Source: Zymoseptoria tritici IPO323
Taxonomy: Eukaryota; Ascomycota; Dothideomycetes; Mycosphaerellales; Mycosphaerellaceae
Length of the DNA stretch: 64,000 nt
NCBI RefSeq assembly: GCF_000219625.1
Contig: NC_018211.1
Span: 1,612,001 to 1,676,000 of the forward strand
Direction: 5' to 3'
Under the pieces are notes generated by a model, which saw only the letters and a list, made by a program, of their open reading frames with translations, had not been told where the DNA came from and did no database searches. Below are positions 20,008-31,200 of this stretch, piece after piece. The position numbers and the translations under genes were made by a program. Position 1 is the first letter of the stretch. Every line of letters begins with the position of its first letter.

Positions 20008-20700
20008 ATGTTTCCCAGATTCTTCAAAACAGCACTCAGGACTCATCTAAGACAACACAGCCCTCTCACAGCCTCCAAACGAGCCATACACACCGTCAAG
20101 ATGCTCCGAACCGATCCTAACATCATCATCACCGGCACGCCCGGCGTCGGCAAGACCACACACTGCGAAGAGCTCGCGCGGAAGACCGGCTTGCATCACC
20201 TCTCAATCAACGAGGTTGTCAAGAAACATAACATCGGCGAGGCCTCTGACGATCCGGAAGACCCCAACACGAAGATCGTGGACGAAGATCGCCTGCTAGA
20301 CTGCATCGAGAATGATCTTGAGGAGGGCGGACAGATCGTCGACTGGCACGCTTGCGACTTGTTCCCACCGTCGCTCATCGATCTGGTGTGCGTCGTGCGA
20401 TGCGACAACAAGCTACTCTATGACCGTCTGAAGGCGAGGAATTACGGCGAGAAGAAGTTGGAGGAGAACATGGACTGTGAAATCATGGAGGTGCTGCTAC
20501 AGGAGGCCCGGGACGCGTACGATGAGCAAATTGTGGTGGAACTGAAGAGCGAGAGCACGGAGGATATCGACTCGAATGTGGAGCGGATTGAGTCGTGGAT
20601 TCAGAACTGGAGGAAGGATCACGAGAAGGAGGAGGGAGACGTCAAGGCACAAGGAGAGGAGAAGAAGGACGAGGATGATCCGATGTTTTTGCACGGATGA
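20008..20700 (+). CDS. FAP7: Fap7/AK6-type adenylate kinase-like ATPase, with N-terminal extension
   Basis: Nucleotide kinase/ATPase of the AK6 family, needed in yeast for the last step of 18S rRNA maturation (with Rps14). Intronless; 230 aa from 20008, or 199 aa from a second in-frame ATG at 20101. Walker A 'GTPGVGKTT' and the AK6 'DWHACDLFPPSLIDLVCVVRCD' region with 'LYDRLKARNY' are clear. The C-terminal tail is acidic and lysine-rich. Residues 1-31 before the second Met have many Arg/Lys and no acidic residue, resembling a mitochondrial presequence. The 20008 ATG has T at -3 (weak) and the 20101 ATG has A at -3 (stronger), so leaky scanning could give two isoforms. It converges with HAM1 54 bp downstream. 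Confidence 0.95.
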   Translation: MFPRFFKTALRTHLRQHSPLTASKRAIHTVKMLRTDPNIIITGTPGVGKTTHCEELARKTGLHHLSINEVVKKHNIGEASDDPEDPNTKIVDEDRLLDCIENDLEEGGQIVDWHACDLFPPSLIDLVCVVRCDNKLLYDRLKARNYGEKKLEENMDCEIMEVLLQEARDAYDEQIVVELKSESTEDIDSNVERIESWIQNWRKDHEKEEGDVKAQGEEKKDEDDPMFLHG

Positions 20701-20754
20701 TTGCATTGCCAATCGACTGCTTCGTATGATGAGTGTGGTCTACAGGCCGTGACC

Positions 20755-21542
20755 TCACACCTCCTGCTTGAGCCACTCGACCAGCTTCTCCAGCGCCTTG
20801 CCGCGATGCGACACCTTGTTTTTCTCGGCTTTGGGCATCTCGGCGTACGTCTGACCTTCATACTCGAAGCATGCGTCCCAGCCTGTATCTGGTCAGTCTG
20901 CTGCCTGCAGTCCAAGGAAGATCGACAGCACGTACCGAAGGAAGTTGATCCTCGACATTCGACGATTTTGCCCTTTGCAAGTGGTCAGCAATGGATCTCG
21001 CAACCGCATGGAAGTGAAGACCAACCCTTGTCCGTCCCTGGAACAGAATCGGCTCATGGCCTGGTCCTTCAGAGTACGCGAATGTGCATACCGCATCTGC
21101 AGACTTGTCTTCGAAGCCTGCGAGCAGCTTGTGGAATTGCTCAACTCCGAGCGATTCGAGGAACCATTTCCTACGGAAAAGGTATGAGATGGGCTTCTGT
21201 ATAGTCAAGTAGTATAGCAAACATACACATATGGTCCCGGCAACTCATTGAAGGCCTTGAAAGCGAGACAAGTATCTTCCACTAGCACAGGTCCTTGGAC
21301 CTATGCAAAATCACATGTCAGCCAATCGTGAGTATTTTCTGCCTAGCTCTCTTGACTGAAATCCATACCGCTTCAGCCGCACGCCGGCATTTGTCAGTAG
21401 AGACTTCCTCGATCGTGCCTTGAATTTCCAGCAAGTCCAGTGCCTGGCTCTGCAATTTTACGGGCGTAGCGGACAGGATGGCTTGCACCTCCGCGAGCTT
21501 GTTCTTGTTGCCGGTGATGAAGTTGAGTTCTTTGGGCGCCAT
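20755..21542 (-). CDS. HAM1: Inosine triphosphate pyrophosphatase (Ham1)
   Basis: House-cleaning enzyme that hydrolyses ITP, dITP and XTP to monophosphates. Five exons: 21542-21369, 21300-21227, 21170-21026, 20972-20936 and 20882-20755; introns are 68, 56, 53 and 53 nt. Spliced length 185 aa, typical for the family. Conserved blocks appear only after splicing: '[13 protein letters not shown]' (exon 1), '[20 protein letters not shown]' (exon 2), 'VKWFLESLG' (across exons 2/3), '[14 protein letters not shown]' (exons 3/4), '[10 protein letters not shown]' (exons 4/5) and '[10 protein letters not shown]'. The start MAPKELNF is the ATG at 21542; open frame continues upstream without homology. Four introns in under 800 bp make this the most finely split gene in the window. 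Confidence 0.95.
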
Positions 21543-22054
21543 GGTCGCGGGTGCTGAGTGAAACTTTCGGAGAAAGCGATTGGGATTGAAAAGTTGCGAC
21601 TTGCGACAGTCAAGAATAAGAGGATGTGAGGTGTTGATGCGGCGATTGAAATAGGACACCGCGAGAAAAAGTCGAAAAGTTGGTGGCATGGAATGGAACT
21701 TGACTTCGTCTTCCATTCGCAAAATACAGTACATAGGGCGGATATCGCTATGTTGTCACATGCCGCTACTGTACAGCCTACTACAAATACGGCATCCTGT
21801 TCGTATTTCCTGCGATTGAGCTGTCACGTCATGTTGTTGCCATGTCTGTTCTGCTGACGATTCTCGTTTCCGACACAGACCGAACCCCATTCCGGCAGCA
21901 CTTCGACAGAGACAGTCATTGCGTGAAACGTTTCAATGATTTTGCTAGGCTAAGATTCGCTTTGCATCTCAGCGCCCATCTCTCGGAACGCCTTCAACGT
22001 GCAAAATGTGAACCGTCTCGCCCAAAGTCAGCCATCCGGCAGCTTGCCAGCTGC
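21543..22054. other. Intergenic region
   Basis: About 510 bp between HAM1 start and RPS1 end. No gene seen; probably HAM1 promoter plus RPS1 3' UTR. Confidence 0.4.
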
Positions 22055-22966
22055 TTAAACCTCCTCGAGAACCGTCTCCTTGAACTCCTTGTTGCCCTCA
22101 ACCTTCTGGCCAGAGTCGTCGGTGGATGACTCGCCGTGGAGCGAGAGAAGGTTACCAAGGTCGAACTTGGGTGCCTTCAAGAGCTTGACCTTGCGGACGT
22201 GGACCTGGTATGTGTCAGTTTGTGTCATCCGATTTTCTCCACCTTCCCTCTCATATACGCACGTTCTGGAGTGGGTAGATGCCCTGTGTGCTCTTCTCAA
22301 TCTCGCGTCCAATGACCTCAGGGATGAGCTTGGTGGTAAGCTGGCTGAGGGTGCAGGCCTGGGCCTCACGCTGCATGATATCCGTCATCTTCTTCCTGAT
22401 TGCGCGGATTTGCGACGAGGCGGCGTAGGTGGTCTTCTTGATCTGGTTTGGTCGTCTCTTGGTGAAGGCGATGCAGAAGAGGCGGAGGAGGTAGTCATCG
22501 GTGGTCTTGACAACGACGTTGGCCTCGATCAGGGTTTGCCACTTGCGGACGAGCGAGCGCAGCTTGTCGGAGGTGAAGTCGAGTCCGTGGAAGTTGGTCA
22601 GGCAGTTCTTGCCCTGGACCTCATCGACGCGCAGCTTGACCTTGCGGAAAGCGTGGTCCTCATCCTTCTGGAGATCGGCGAGCGAAACCTCGAAAATGCG
22701 GCCCTTGAGAGCGTCGTTGGCGTTCTTCAGACCGGTGGTGCGGTTGACAAGAGTCTTTCCGACACTGTAATATGTGTTAGTGCTCCATCCCTCATCTCTT
22801 TCCATCGCACGCCTCTTGCGCTCGGTGGGTGGGTGTTTTCGTACTCGCGGATGTTGAAGGTTGATGGGGCCTTGACGGAGTACCAGTCTTTCCTGGCAAA
22901 TGGATCGGTCCTCTTCTTCAGACCCTTCTTGCCCTTTGACAATCTCTTGTTCTTTCCGACGGCCAT
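22055..22966 (-). CDS. RPS1: 40S ribosomal protein S1 (eS1/S3Ae)
   Basis: Small-subunit ribosomal protein. Three exons: 22966-22845, 22764-22263 and 22204-22055; introns 80 nt (22765-22844) and 58 nt (22205-22262). Product 257 aa. Typical sequence throughout: [19 protein letters not shown] at the start, '[14 protein letters not shown]', then across the first splice '[19 protein letters not shown]', '[22 protein letters not shown]', 'IRAIRKKM', and the exon-3 tail '[19 protein letters not shown]'. Codon choice is strongly C-ending (CTC, GTC, ACC, AAG), as expected for a highly expressed gene. Its introns are too short to carry a snoRNA of normal size. It is divergent from the derlin gene across 275 bp. 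Confidence 0.97.
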
Positions 22967-23241
22967 GATTGCGGCTGTGTGGTGTGGAAAGAAAAAGACT
23001 GTGGTTAGTTCGACGTGGTGAAGTCTTCCGCCGAAAATCCATCGGGATTTTGGGTGGTGCCCTGGGCTTGGCAAGTAATTTGGCAGGAGCGAACGGCTAT
23101 TTCCGCTGGAAGCTATCCCCATCGCGACACCTTGCCAAATTCCTTCCATCGCTTCCCTCACCATCATCAATCCTACCTTATTTCCACGACTTCGAATACA
23201 TTGCCATTGCATTTCCCTCGCGTGGAGAGCGCATCACGATC

Positions 23242-24409
23242 ATGTCCTTCCAAGACGCCTTCTGGGCGGCGCCGCCAATCTCCAGGTGTGTACCTCACCT
23301 CCCATCTTCACATGGACAGCTTCTGATATGGTACTAAAACAGAACCCTCACAGCGGCGACCGTCCTCATCTCCGTGCCTGGACACCTCGGATTCTATAAC
23401 CTTGTCCGAGTGTTCTTCCTCAGCGACTACGTTTTCACCGTCCGCCAGCTGCCTGAAGTATGGCGCCTTGTGACGACTTTCCTCATCACCGGACCTCAAC
23501 TGGGATTGATCATGGATCCATTCTTCCTCTACCACTACAGCTCTCAGCTTGAGACAGGCTCGCCTCGGTTCAGTCGACCTGGCGCATATGCCTTCTATCT
23601 GATGTTTGTATCAATCATCATCCTGGTAAGCTCCTCTCTATCTTTTCATGCATATTCTCCCTCCCCTTCCTCCCTTGCACATAACCTCGAAATATCTGCC
23701 CGGCCAGCCCAACTGAAGCTGTCACGGTTCCTGGAATCGAGGAAGATTACCCCTGCACTGTACGGCGTCCGTCATTCGCAAAATAAAATAGGGCGTTTGT
23801 GGAGTGTGGGCATGGTGGGATTTCGACTGAGAGAACTGTCTACCTTGATCTTGTGGTACGACGGTGGTTATTGAACCCTACATACCTTTGTTGTCGAACT
23901 CGCATCTTCGCAACATCTCGCTGGGCTGATCGCTGACGTCCACGCAGCTCACCGGAGGAATGTATCTCGGTGGCTACGCATTGCTCCACGCGCTCAGCAT
24001 GGCACTCACGTACACCTTCTCACAAGAGGATCCAAACCGGACCGTCGGATTCTTCATCGTGCAAATGCGCGCGAAGTACGTGCCGTATGCATCGCTTGTT
24101 GTCACCTTCCTCATGGCCGGTCCTTTTATGACTATGATCCAAGCCACTGGGATCCTCGCCGGTCACGCTTACGAGTTCTTCGACAAGATCTGGCCTACGC
24201 AGGGTGGAGGGCAGCAATGGATTCAGCCTCCGCAAATCGTCCAGAAGTGGTTTGCCCTTCCGAATAATGGTGCGCAGCCACGTGCGTACGGCACTGCATT
24301 TGGTGGCCATAACGCAGGGTCACAAGCAGCAGCACAGGCAAATCGTGGGATTGCGAGTGGCTCTGCGTGGAACAGCAGAGGTGCTGGGCGTCGCCTGGGG
24401 AGTGATTGA
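23242..24409 (+). CDS. Derlin (Der1-like ER rhomboid pseudoprotease)
   Basis: ER membrane protein for retrotranslocation of misfolded proteins (ERAD). Exons 23242-23285, 23343-23625 and 23948-24409; product 262 aa. The first intron is 57 nt. The second is 322 nt (23626-23947, GTAAGC...ACGCAG), far longer than any other in the window except the Cla4 leader intron. Multiple membrane segments; the derlin WR motif is in 'EVWRLVTTFLITGP' and the rhomboid-type segment in 'LTGGMYLGGYALLHAL'. The C-terminal tail ends 'RGAGRRLGSD', a good SHP box for Cdc48/p97 binding, as in mammalian Derlin-1 and yeast Dfm1. No rhomboid catalytic Ser/His is expected or seen. Confidence 0.92.
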
Positions 24410-25000
24410 TTTCAGAGCGATGCGCCATTGAAACGACGCTCTGCTACAACCATCGACGATATTCACGACACTACATACCATAATGCAACTGTATCACTAC
24501 CTTGAATCATCTTAGACCTCGATCTACCCCGCAACCTGCAAGGCGACGAGGGTTCACTGCATTGGCCTAATCGGGAACATCGTGTCACCGTCTATTCGTC
24601 CAGTACCTGGCACATCTGCAGGTTAAGTTCCAGTGGAGGTGAGTAGTCGCGTCAGTCAGTACGTCTTGCAGGTGAAAGAACCAGTGTACCTGTAGACTTG
24701 GAATATCCAAGAGTGGTCCTTGAACGTTGTTGGCAACCGGCCTCGGAACTTGTAGCGTTGAACGATGACGATCATTCATGGACAGCGACCACGAATGAAG
24801 TCACGTCCGCGGAACAAATACACCGCTTCCGTCCTTCCACTTTTAAGGACTTTGTGTCTCGCGCCTGCTTGCCATGAAGAAGATTCTCGCTGATTGACCA
24901 CTGTGCTGTACCATTTTCTCGTCACCACGAATCTCACCTCATCTGACGCCCACGACACAACATCCCAGTCCATACCGTGCAGCACTTCTGCTCCACAATC
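24410..25000. other. Intergenic region
   Basis: About 590 bp. The last 150 bp are CT/CAC-rich like a fungal leader. No coding or RNA feature supported. Confidence 0.4.
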
Positions 25001-26374
25001 ATGGCCTCACCTGTTTCCACTCCACCTGCCAACTCCGACCCAAAACTCCCTTCACGACCTTCAGCAACAGCTCGCACCGCCGCATCGAACAACTCCCCAG
25101 CAAATGTGATTCGCAAACGCTTCTCCACTGACCGACTCGCGTCACCCTCCCCGCCATCACCATCATCACGCCGAAGATCCTCCCTGATATCATACTCAAG
25201 TCTGGAAGACGTAAACGATCTGATCAATCCGCGGACGAATGCTGTGAGGAGGACAACTCAAGCAGATAACGAAGGGACACATTGGCATAACTCTCCGCTG
25301 GCGTTTGCGATACTACCACCAATAGCGGGTCTGTTCTTCAAGGATGGCTCCACTCTTGCTACGGACTTTCTACTGCTCGGTCTGGCTGCTATATTCTTGA
25401 ACTGGAGTATAAAATTGCCTTGGGACTGGTACTTCTCCGCTCAAGCAAAGCGTCAAGATGTGGAACCTGAACCGGAAGACCACGGCGGTCTGTCTGACTT
25501 GGAAGAAGAGACAGCCGTAGAGTCAGCTTCCTCAACAGGAGACTCTCCCAAAGAGCCTGCGTCTCACAAAGAGAACGAACTCCGCTCTGTAGAGAAAGAG
25601 GAAGCAGCAGCCTCCCTCCGTCGACAAGAGATCCTCGCTCTCCTTGCGACCTTTGTCTTTCCCGTCCTAGCTGCCTACCTCCTGCACGTTATCCGAGCGC
25701 AACTATCCCGTCCCTCAACCGGTCTGGTGTCTGACTACAACCTCACGATCTTCCTGCTCGCTGCCGAAATACGGCCATGCCGACAAATTGTGCGGCTAGT
25801 AACAAACCGCACCCTCCACCTCCATCGCACCGTTTCTGGAAGCTCTTCTTCAGACGAAACGTCCACTCCATCCTCTGTCGCAATCCTCAATACACGGCTC
25901 GCCGCACTCGAAGCCAAGATTTCCGACCAAAATCTCTCTCAGCCTACGTCCTCCATCGCACAAAAAGCTGAGCTCTCCGACCTCTCCTCCGAGTTGAGAA
26001 AACGCTATGAACCACGCCTTGAAGGCCTTGAACGTGCTGTACGACGCTACGAAAAGCGTTCAACTACACTCGCCATGGTGCTGGACCAGCGGCTACAGAG
26101 TCTCGAAACTCGGCTACAAGATGCGCTGAGTTTGGCAGCTGTAGCGGCGGAGCATTCACGGTCGAGAGGTATCACAGGTTGGGTGGCAGACATGATCAAG
26201 TGGCCGATCAATTTAGCGTGGGATGTCGCGAGCAGTCTCCTAGGAGTGGTGGATGGGGTGTATGTGAAGGTCAAAGCGGCTTTGTTCGGCGACAAGGGAA
26301 GTAAGGGAAGCAGGGAGAGGAGGAGAGAGAAAAGTGGGAGAGATAGGGAGATCAGGAAAGCTGCTGTGAGGTGA
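25001..26374 (+). CDS. Conserved-looking membrane and coiled-coil protein, unknown function
   Basis: Intronless, 457 aa, starting at the ATG at 25001 (the longer frame starts at GTG). The N-terminus is Ser/Pro-rich and disordered ('SPSPPSPSSRRRSS'). Two hydrophobic stretches follow ('LAFAILPPIAGLFF', 'ATDFLLLGLAAIFLNWSIKLPW'). After an acidic linker comes a third ('ILALLATFVFPVLAAYLLHVI') and perhaps a fourth ('YNLTIFLLAAEI'). Next is a predicted coiled coil ('ILNRLAALEAKI'-like heptads, 'LERAVRRYEKRSTTLAMVLDQRLQSLETRL'-type pattern), an amphipathic 'WVADMIKWPINLAWDVASSLLG', and a very basic tail ending near 'RRREKSGRDREIRKAAVR'. I do not recognise a named domain. The layout suggests an organelle-membrane protein with a cytosolic oligomerisation segment. 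Confidence 0.82.
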   Translation: MASPVSTPPANSDPKLPSRPSATARTAASNNSPANVIRKRFSTDRLASPSPPSPSSRRRSSLISYSSLEDVNDLINPRTNAVRRTTQADNEGTHWHNSPLAFAILPPIAGLFFKDGSTLATDFLLLGLAAIFLNWSIKLPWDWYFSAQAKRQDVEPEPEDHGGLSDLEEETAVESASSTGDSPKEPASHKENELRSVEKEEAAASLRRQEILALLATFVFPVLAAYLLHVIRAQLSRPSTGLVSDYNLTIFLLAAEIRPCRQIVRLVTNRTLHLHRTVSGSSSSDETSTPSSVAILNTRLAALEAKISDQNLSQPTSSIAQKAELSDLSSELRKRYEPRLEGLERAVRRYEKRSTTLAMVLDQRLQSLETRLQDALSLAAVAAEHSRSRGITGWVADMIKWPINLAWDVASSLLGVVDGVYVKVKAALFGDKGSKGSRERRREKSGRDREIRKAAVR

Positions 26375-26834
26375 TCATGATCATGGCGAGGCGTATTTTG
26401 CAAAAGGAATTCCTGAGATTCATGGGACGGCGCAACAGGCCGGGATATTGAGCAGCTTATATACCCCCATCGAGGTCCTGGGTAATGATGGTGGTCGATG
26501 ATAGACCCGTACACGACATGAGATATGAGTACGAGTACAGCTCGGAGACGCGATGTTCATATTCAGTGACTCTTCCACGCCCGGCATAAGATTTAGGCCT
26601 AGGTCAGGAGGTCGTGCTTGCTGTATTGCCTCCATTCCTGTATAATGTGGCCAGGCATAGCTTGTTCGAGAACGGTCTCGACGCCTCACCGAGGCAGTGA
26701 TCGAAGAAAAGTCAGGCTGACTTCGATGGCTGGTGAACGCGATCATCGTCCCTTGGGCCAGGTTCAAGTACTTGCCACTAATTTTTGCTGTGTCCGTGAG
26801 ACCTGTATTCTGCACTCCAAGCGCCTTCCAGCTC
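26375..26834. other. Intergenic region between convergent genes
   Basis: 460 bp between two 3' ends; presumably 3' UTRs. No gene seen. Confidence 0.4.
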
Positions 26835-28059
26835 CTACTCCAATACAATGTACTTGTGCAAATGCTCCGGCACTGCGCCTAGCAATTTCTTTTCAGTCAA
26901 CCACTTCCGACTGAACAATCGCTCGGCGTATCTGTACGCTCCGTCACAAAGGATCGTGACAATCGTATGTCCTGGTCCCAGCTTTTCCGCCAGATCCCTC
27001 GCGGCGGCCACGTTGAGGCAGGAACTCGCTCCCAAGTATAATCCTTCCTCGTCTAGACATCGGTATACCATTTCTATGCTCTTCTCGTCCGCAATGTGCA
27101 GTGCTCCGTCAAGGAGATCGATATCCGGTGCGAAGTTGTCCGTGACCCGACCTTGACCAATTCCTTCGGTAATGGAGGATCCAGATCGATCGACGAGTTT
27201 TCCGCCGGATGAGACGTATGTGTAGATTACTGAGCCGGGAGGGTCGGCGACGTAGCATTTTACCCTGCCTTCGGAGACGGTCTTCAGGTACCGCGTGCAG
27301 CCTGCAATCGTCCCGGCGGTACCAGAAGCGCAAGTGAAAGCGTCCAATTTTCCTCCTGTCTGCGCCCAGATCTCCGGTCCGGTCGTTTCAATATGTGCCT
27401 GGCGGTTGGCGGTATTGTCGAATTGGTTGGTCCAGATGGCGTTGTCGAGTCGGTCGGCATGGCGTTTCGCTTGGTGATTGTAGTTCTCGGGATTGTCGAA
27501 GGCGACGGCGGGTACAGGATAGACTTCGGCGCCGAGGAGGCGGAGGAGATCGATTTTGCCTTGCGATTGCGTGTTGGGCATGTAGATTACGAGCTTATAG
27601 CCTTTGCTGCGGCAGACGTGCGCGAGCCCAATACCTGTGTTGCCGGCTGTACCTTCAACTACAGTTCCACCTGGTTTGAGTTGTCCTTTCTTCTCGGCCT
27701 CTTGCACGAGGAAGAGCGCCGCACGATCTTTGACGCTGCCTCCGGGATTCTGAAATTCTGCTTTGCCGAGGATGTTGCATTTCGTTTTCGCGGAGAGGGA
27801 CTTCAGTTTGATGAGAGGAGTGTTGCCGATTGCTGGGACGCGTCAGCTAGTTGAAATCGGGAGAGTTGAGAACGTGGTAGATACCAGAGACCAGTCCATC
27901 TTCAGCCACACCTTGTGCCTTTGATATCCCGAGGCCGTAAGAGTTCATGGCGTCGATGGAGGCGACGTTGATCGAGGAGGCGGCGCGCAATTGTTTGGAA
28001 AACACTGAGGATCTTGTCGCCGTCCGGATGGTAGAGCGAGCAAAGAGGGAGGTGGCCAT
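26835..28059 (-). CDS. Cysteine synthase / O-acetylserine sulfhydrylase, mitochondrial type
   Basis: PLP enzyme making cysteine from O-acetylserine and sulfide. Exons 28059-27885 and 27832-26835, intron 52 nt (27833-27884, GTATCT...CCCAG); product 390 aa. The N-terminus [18 protein letters not shown] is a likely mitochondrial presequence. The splice restores '[18 protein letters not shown]'. PLP lysine is K93 in '[11 protein letters not shown]'. The phosphate loop is 'GTAGNTG', and '[10 protein letters not shown]' is the second glycine loop. Near the C-terminus are 'TEGIGQG' and the '[11 protein letters not shown]' block. The first part of the protein, residues 30-58, is typical of fungal CysB-like enzymes. 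It is divergent from the condensin gene across about 200 bp. Confidence 0.95.
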
Positions 28060-28259
28060 TGTTGAGTGTAAATGTGTGAAGATCGTCACCAATGCAGCAT
28101 GAGGTTGTCGAAGCCACCTAGAATTTGAGGAAGAAGGTTTAGACGGCCGGACTCGACTCCGGTGTCCCGCGATCAACAAAACAATGGCAACATGAGATGT
28201 CAACACAATCTCCTTCTTGCTACAACACCCACTAACCACCACCAGCGGACTCTATAATC

Positions 28260-31200
28260 ATGCCTGGAAGAGTCGCGAGCGGCGCTGCGGCACGTACAAG
28301 TCGACGTACCACTCGGACTGCATCACCAACACCTTCTATCCCGGATGAAGGGGAGTCCTCCTCTCTACGACGCGCTGTTTGCGCAACATTCGCAGACGCG
28401 CAAAGATCGACTGCTGCACATCGCAAGGCCATCATATCACTCCGCAAAGTGCAGGAAGCATGTTGTTACGAGCCGGTCAGCAACAAGAAAAGCAAGCAGA
28501 CGGAGGACTTCGATGAGGAGGACTTCAACCGCGAAGTGGTGCGATGCGTGCTGCGAGTCTTGCCAGTGAAGAAGGCAGAAGGCGTCGGCGATCGCGCGGT
28601 ACGATTTTTGGGAACATTTCTCAATGTTGCGAGTGGAAAGGACAACGAGATTGTGGGCCAGGGAGATCCGGATGATACTGTACTGCCGGAAACGCCTACC
28701 AGCCGTTTAACGACACAGATCTTGACGACTTTGCTACCACTGTTGCAGGCGAAGGATAAGGCGATTCGATATCGCACTACGCAAATTACGAGCCATGTCA
28801 TCAACAGCTTGGATACTCTGGACGATGGACTGTTTCACCAGCTGAGATTGGCACTGTTAAAGAGGATCCACGACAAAGAGGCGACCGTCAGACTACAGGC
28901 TGTGTATGGATTGGGTAGATTGGCAGCGGAAGTGGAGGACAACGAAGAGAAGGACGATTCGGACTCCGAAGACGACGCAGCTGCGGGTGTTCTTGGAAAG
29001 CTGTTGAACGTGCTGCAGAACGATCCATCTGCTGAAGTACGACGAAACCTGCTGTTGAACCTGCCTCTCACGAAGGAAGTTCTGCCGTATCTCCTGGAAC
29101 GTGCTCGAGATGCAGATGCGACAACAAGGAGGGCTCTCTACGCTCGTCTGCTTCCCGCTCTAGGTGACTTCCGACATCTGAGTTTGACGCACCGAGAAAA
29201 GCTACTCCGTTGGGGCCTGCGAGATCGTGATGATAAAGTGCGCGATGCAACAGCGAAGCTCTTTCGAGACCGGTGGATTGAGGACTGCGCGGCACTACCA
29301 GCTGCTCAGGCAGAGCAGGAAGATGGCGCAGCTCCGAAACCTGCCGATCAGGCTGCTCCACCTTCCTTGGATGCACTGTTGGAGTTGCTCGAGCGTATCG
29401 ATGTGGTCAACAGTGGCGGTGAGGGCGGCATTGCTCTGATTGCGATGAAAGAGTTCTGGCATGGACGACCGGACTACCTCGAGTATGTCTCTTTCCCCGA
29501 AAGCTTCTGGGATGACCTCTCGCCGGAACTCGCATTCGTCGCCCGCACGTTCAACGACTACTGTCGCTCCGAGGGAAAGACTGGTGGCTACACTGGCCCA
29601 CTTTCGTTGGAAACAATGGTCGAGGAGAAGCTCCCTGAAGTCACTAGATTTGGCTTCTTGCTCGAGCGCGAGATCAAACGTCTGATCGAGACCACGATCA
29701 ACACATTCTCCGAAGAGGAAGACTTGGATGACGAGGAGCTTGCCCACCGCGAATTTGTGGTCGAGCAAATGCTGCACACCGCCATTACATTCGACTATAG
29801 CGATGAGGTCGGCCGACGCAAGATGTTTGGCCTGATGCGCGAGTCTCTCGCTCTTCCTGATTTGCCAGAAGAAGTCACGAGACTCGTCGTTGAGGTCCTG
29901 CGACTTGTCTGCGGTGAGGATGCCAAGGGTGAGCGAGAATTCTGCGGTGTTGTCCTTGAGGCCATTGCCGAAGTTCATGATACCATCATGGGCGAAGGTG
30001 ACGACGCGGACAGCACCAGCGAGAGTTTCCACTCCGCAACGTCCAACTTCGACGGCGAAGATGACGACACTATCATAGTCGAGCAGAAGAAGGCAAAGAA
30101 GGCTGCCAAGGGTGAGTCGAATCCTGAAGCTGAGAACGAAAAGGCCGTGCGGGAGATCATGGTCAACATGAAGTGTCTTCACATTGCGCTGTGCATGTTA
30201 CAAAATGTGCAGTGCGATCTGGAAGAGAACGTGCACTTGGTCACCATGCTGAACAACTTGGTCGTGCCGGCTGTTCGCAGCCAGGAGGCACCCATTCGTG
30301 AGCGTGGACTGATGTGCCTGGGACTTTGCTGTCTGCTCGGAAAGGTAAGAAGTCACTCTCCATGTCGACAGATTCATAGCTAACGTGACAATAGAATCTC
30401 GCCGACGAGAATCTGACCCTCTTCATCCACTGCTTCTCCAAGGGTCATCCAGCTCTACAAACCATCTGCCTGCAGATCATCACAGACATCCTCGTCACCC
30501 ACCCAACACTCCTCAAACCTTCACCCACTACACCATCCGAAGACTCTCCTCACCTCCGACCCGTTCTTAAAGCCTACACCAAATCCCTCAAATCACCCAA
30601 CGCCTCGGTCTCCTCCACTGGCGCCTTAGCTCTCAGCAAGACTTTCCTCTCCCACCTACTCACCGACTCCGACCTCCTCAAGCAACTCGTACTCGCTTAC
30701 TTCGACGCTGAGTCCGCCGCCAATCCTCATTTGAGACAGACACTCGCGTACTTCCTACCGGTCTACTGCCATTCTCGTGCGGAGAACGCCGAACGCATGG
30801 CAGAGATTGCTACAGCTGTCGTGGCCAAGTGTGTTACGCTGCGGGAAGCGCTGCTAGACGACGCAGAGGTTGAGGCGGAAGGTGATGGCGCCGATGGCAT
30901 GGTCAAAGTGGGAGTTGTGGGAAGCATGCTTTGTGACTGGACGGATCCTCGCAAGATTCTCGGCGCCAACGGCCAGGTCTCCGAAGGCGGGTCGGCGGGA
31001 GGTCGCACGCACTATGCCCTCGCGGAGTCCATTCTCGAACGTCTTGTCACTACCAACGTGACGAAGGAAGAGCGCAAAGTGCTGTTTGCAATGCTGGGAC
31101 GGCTTTACTTCCCTCCTGGCGCGTGTGCTGCGGAGAGCCTTAAGACGCTGCTGGAGCTGGCGACCGAGGCGGTCGATGGAAGAGTTGCACCGGACGCGGT

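Noticed and set aside
22080..23021. 313-codon frame antisense to RPS1
   Set aside because: It is a shadow of the highly biased RPS1 codons and crosses both RPS1 introns without any domain.
29295..30182. 295-codon frame antisense to condensin
   Set aside because: Entirely inside exon 1 of YCG1, no domain.
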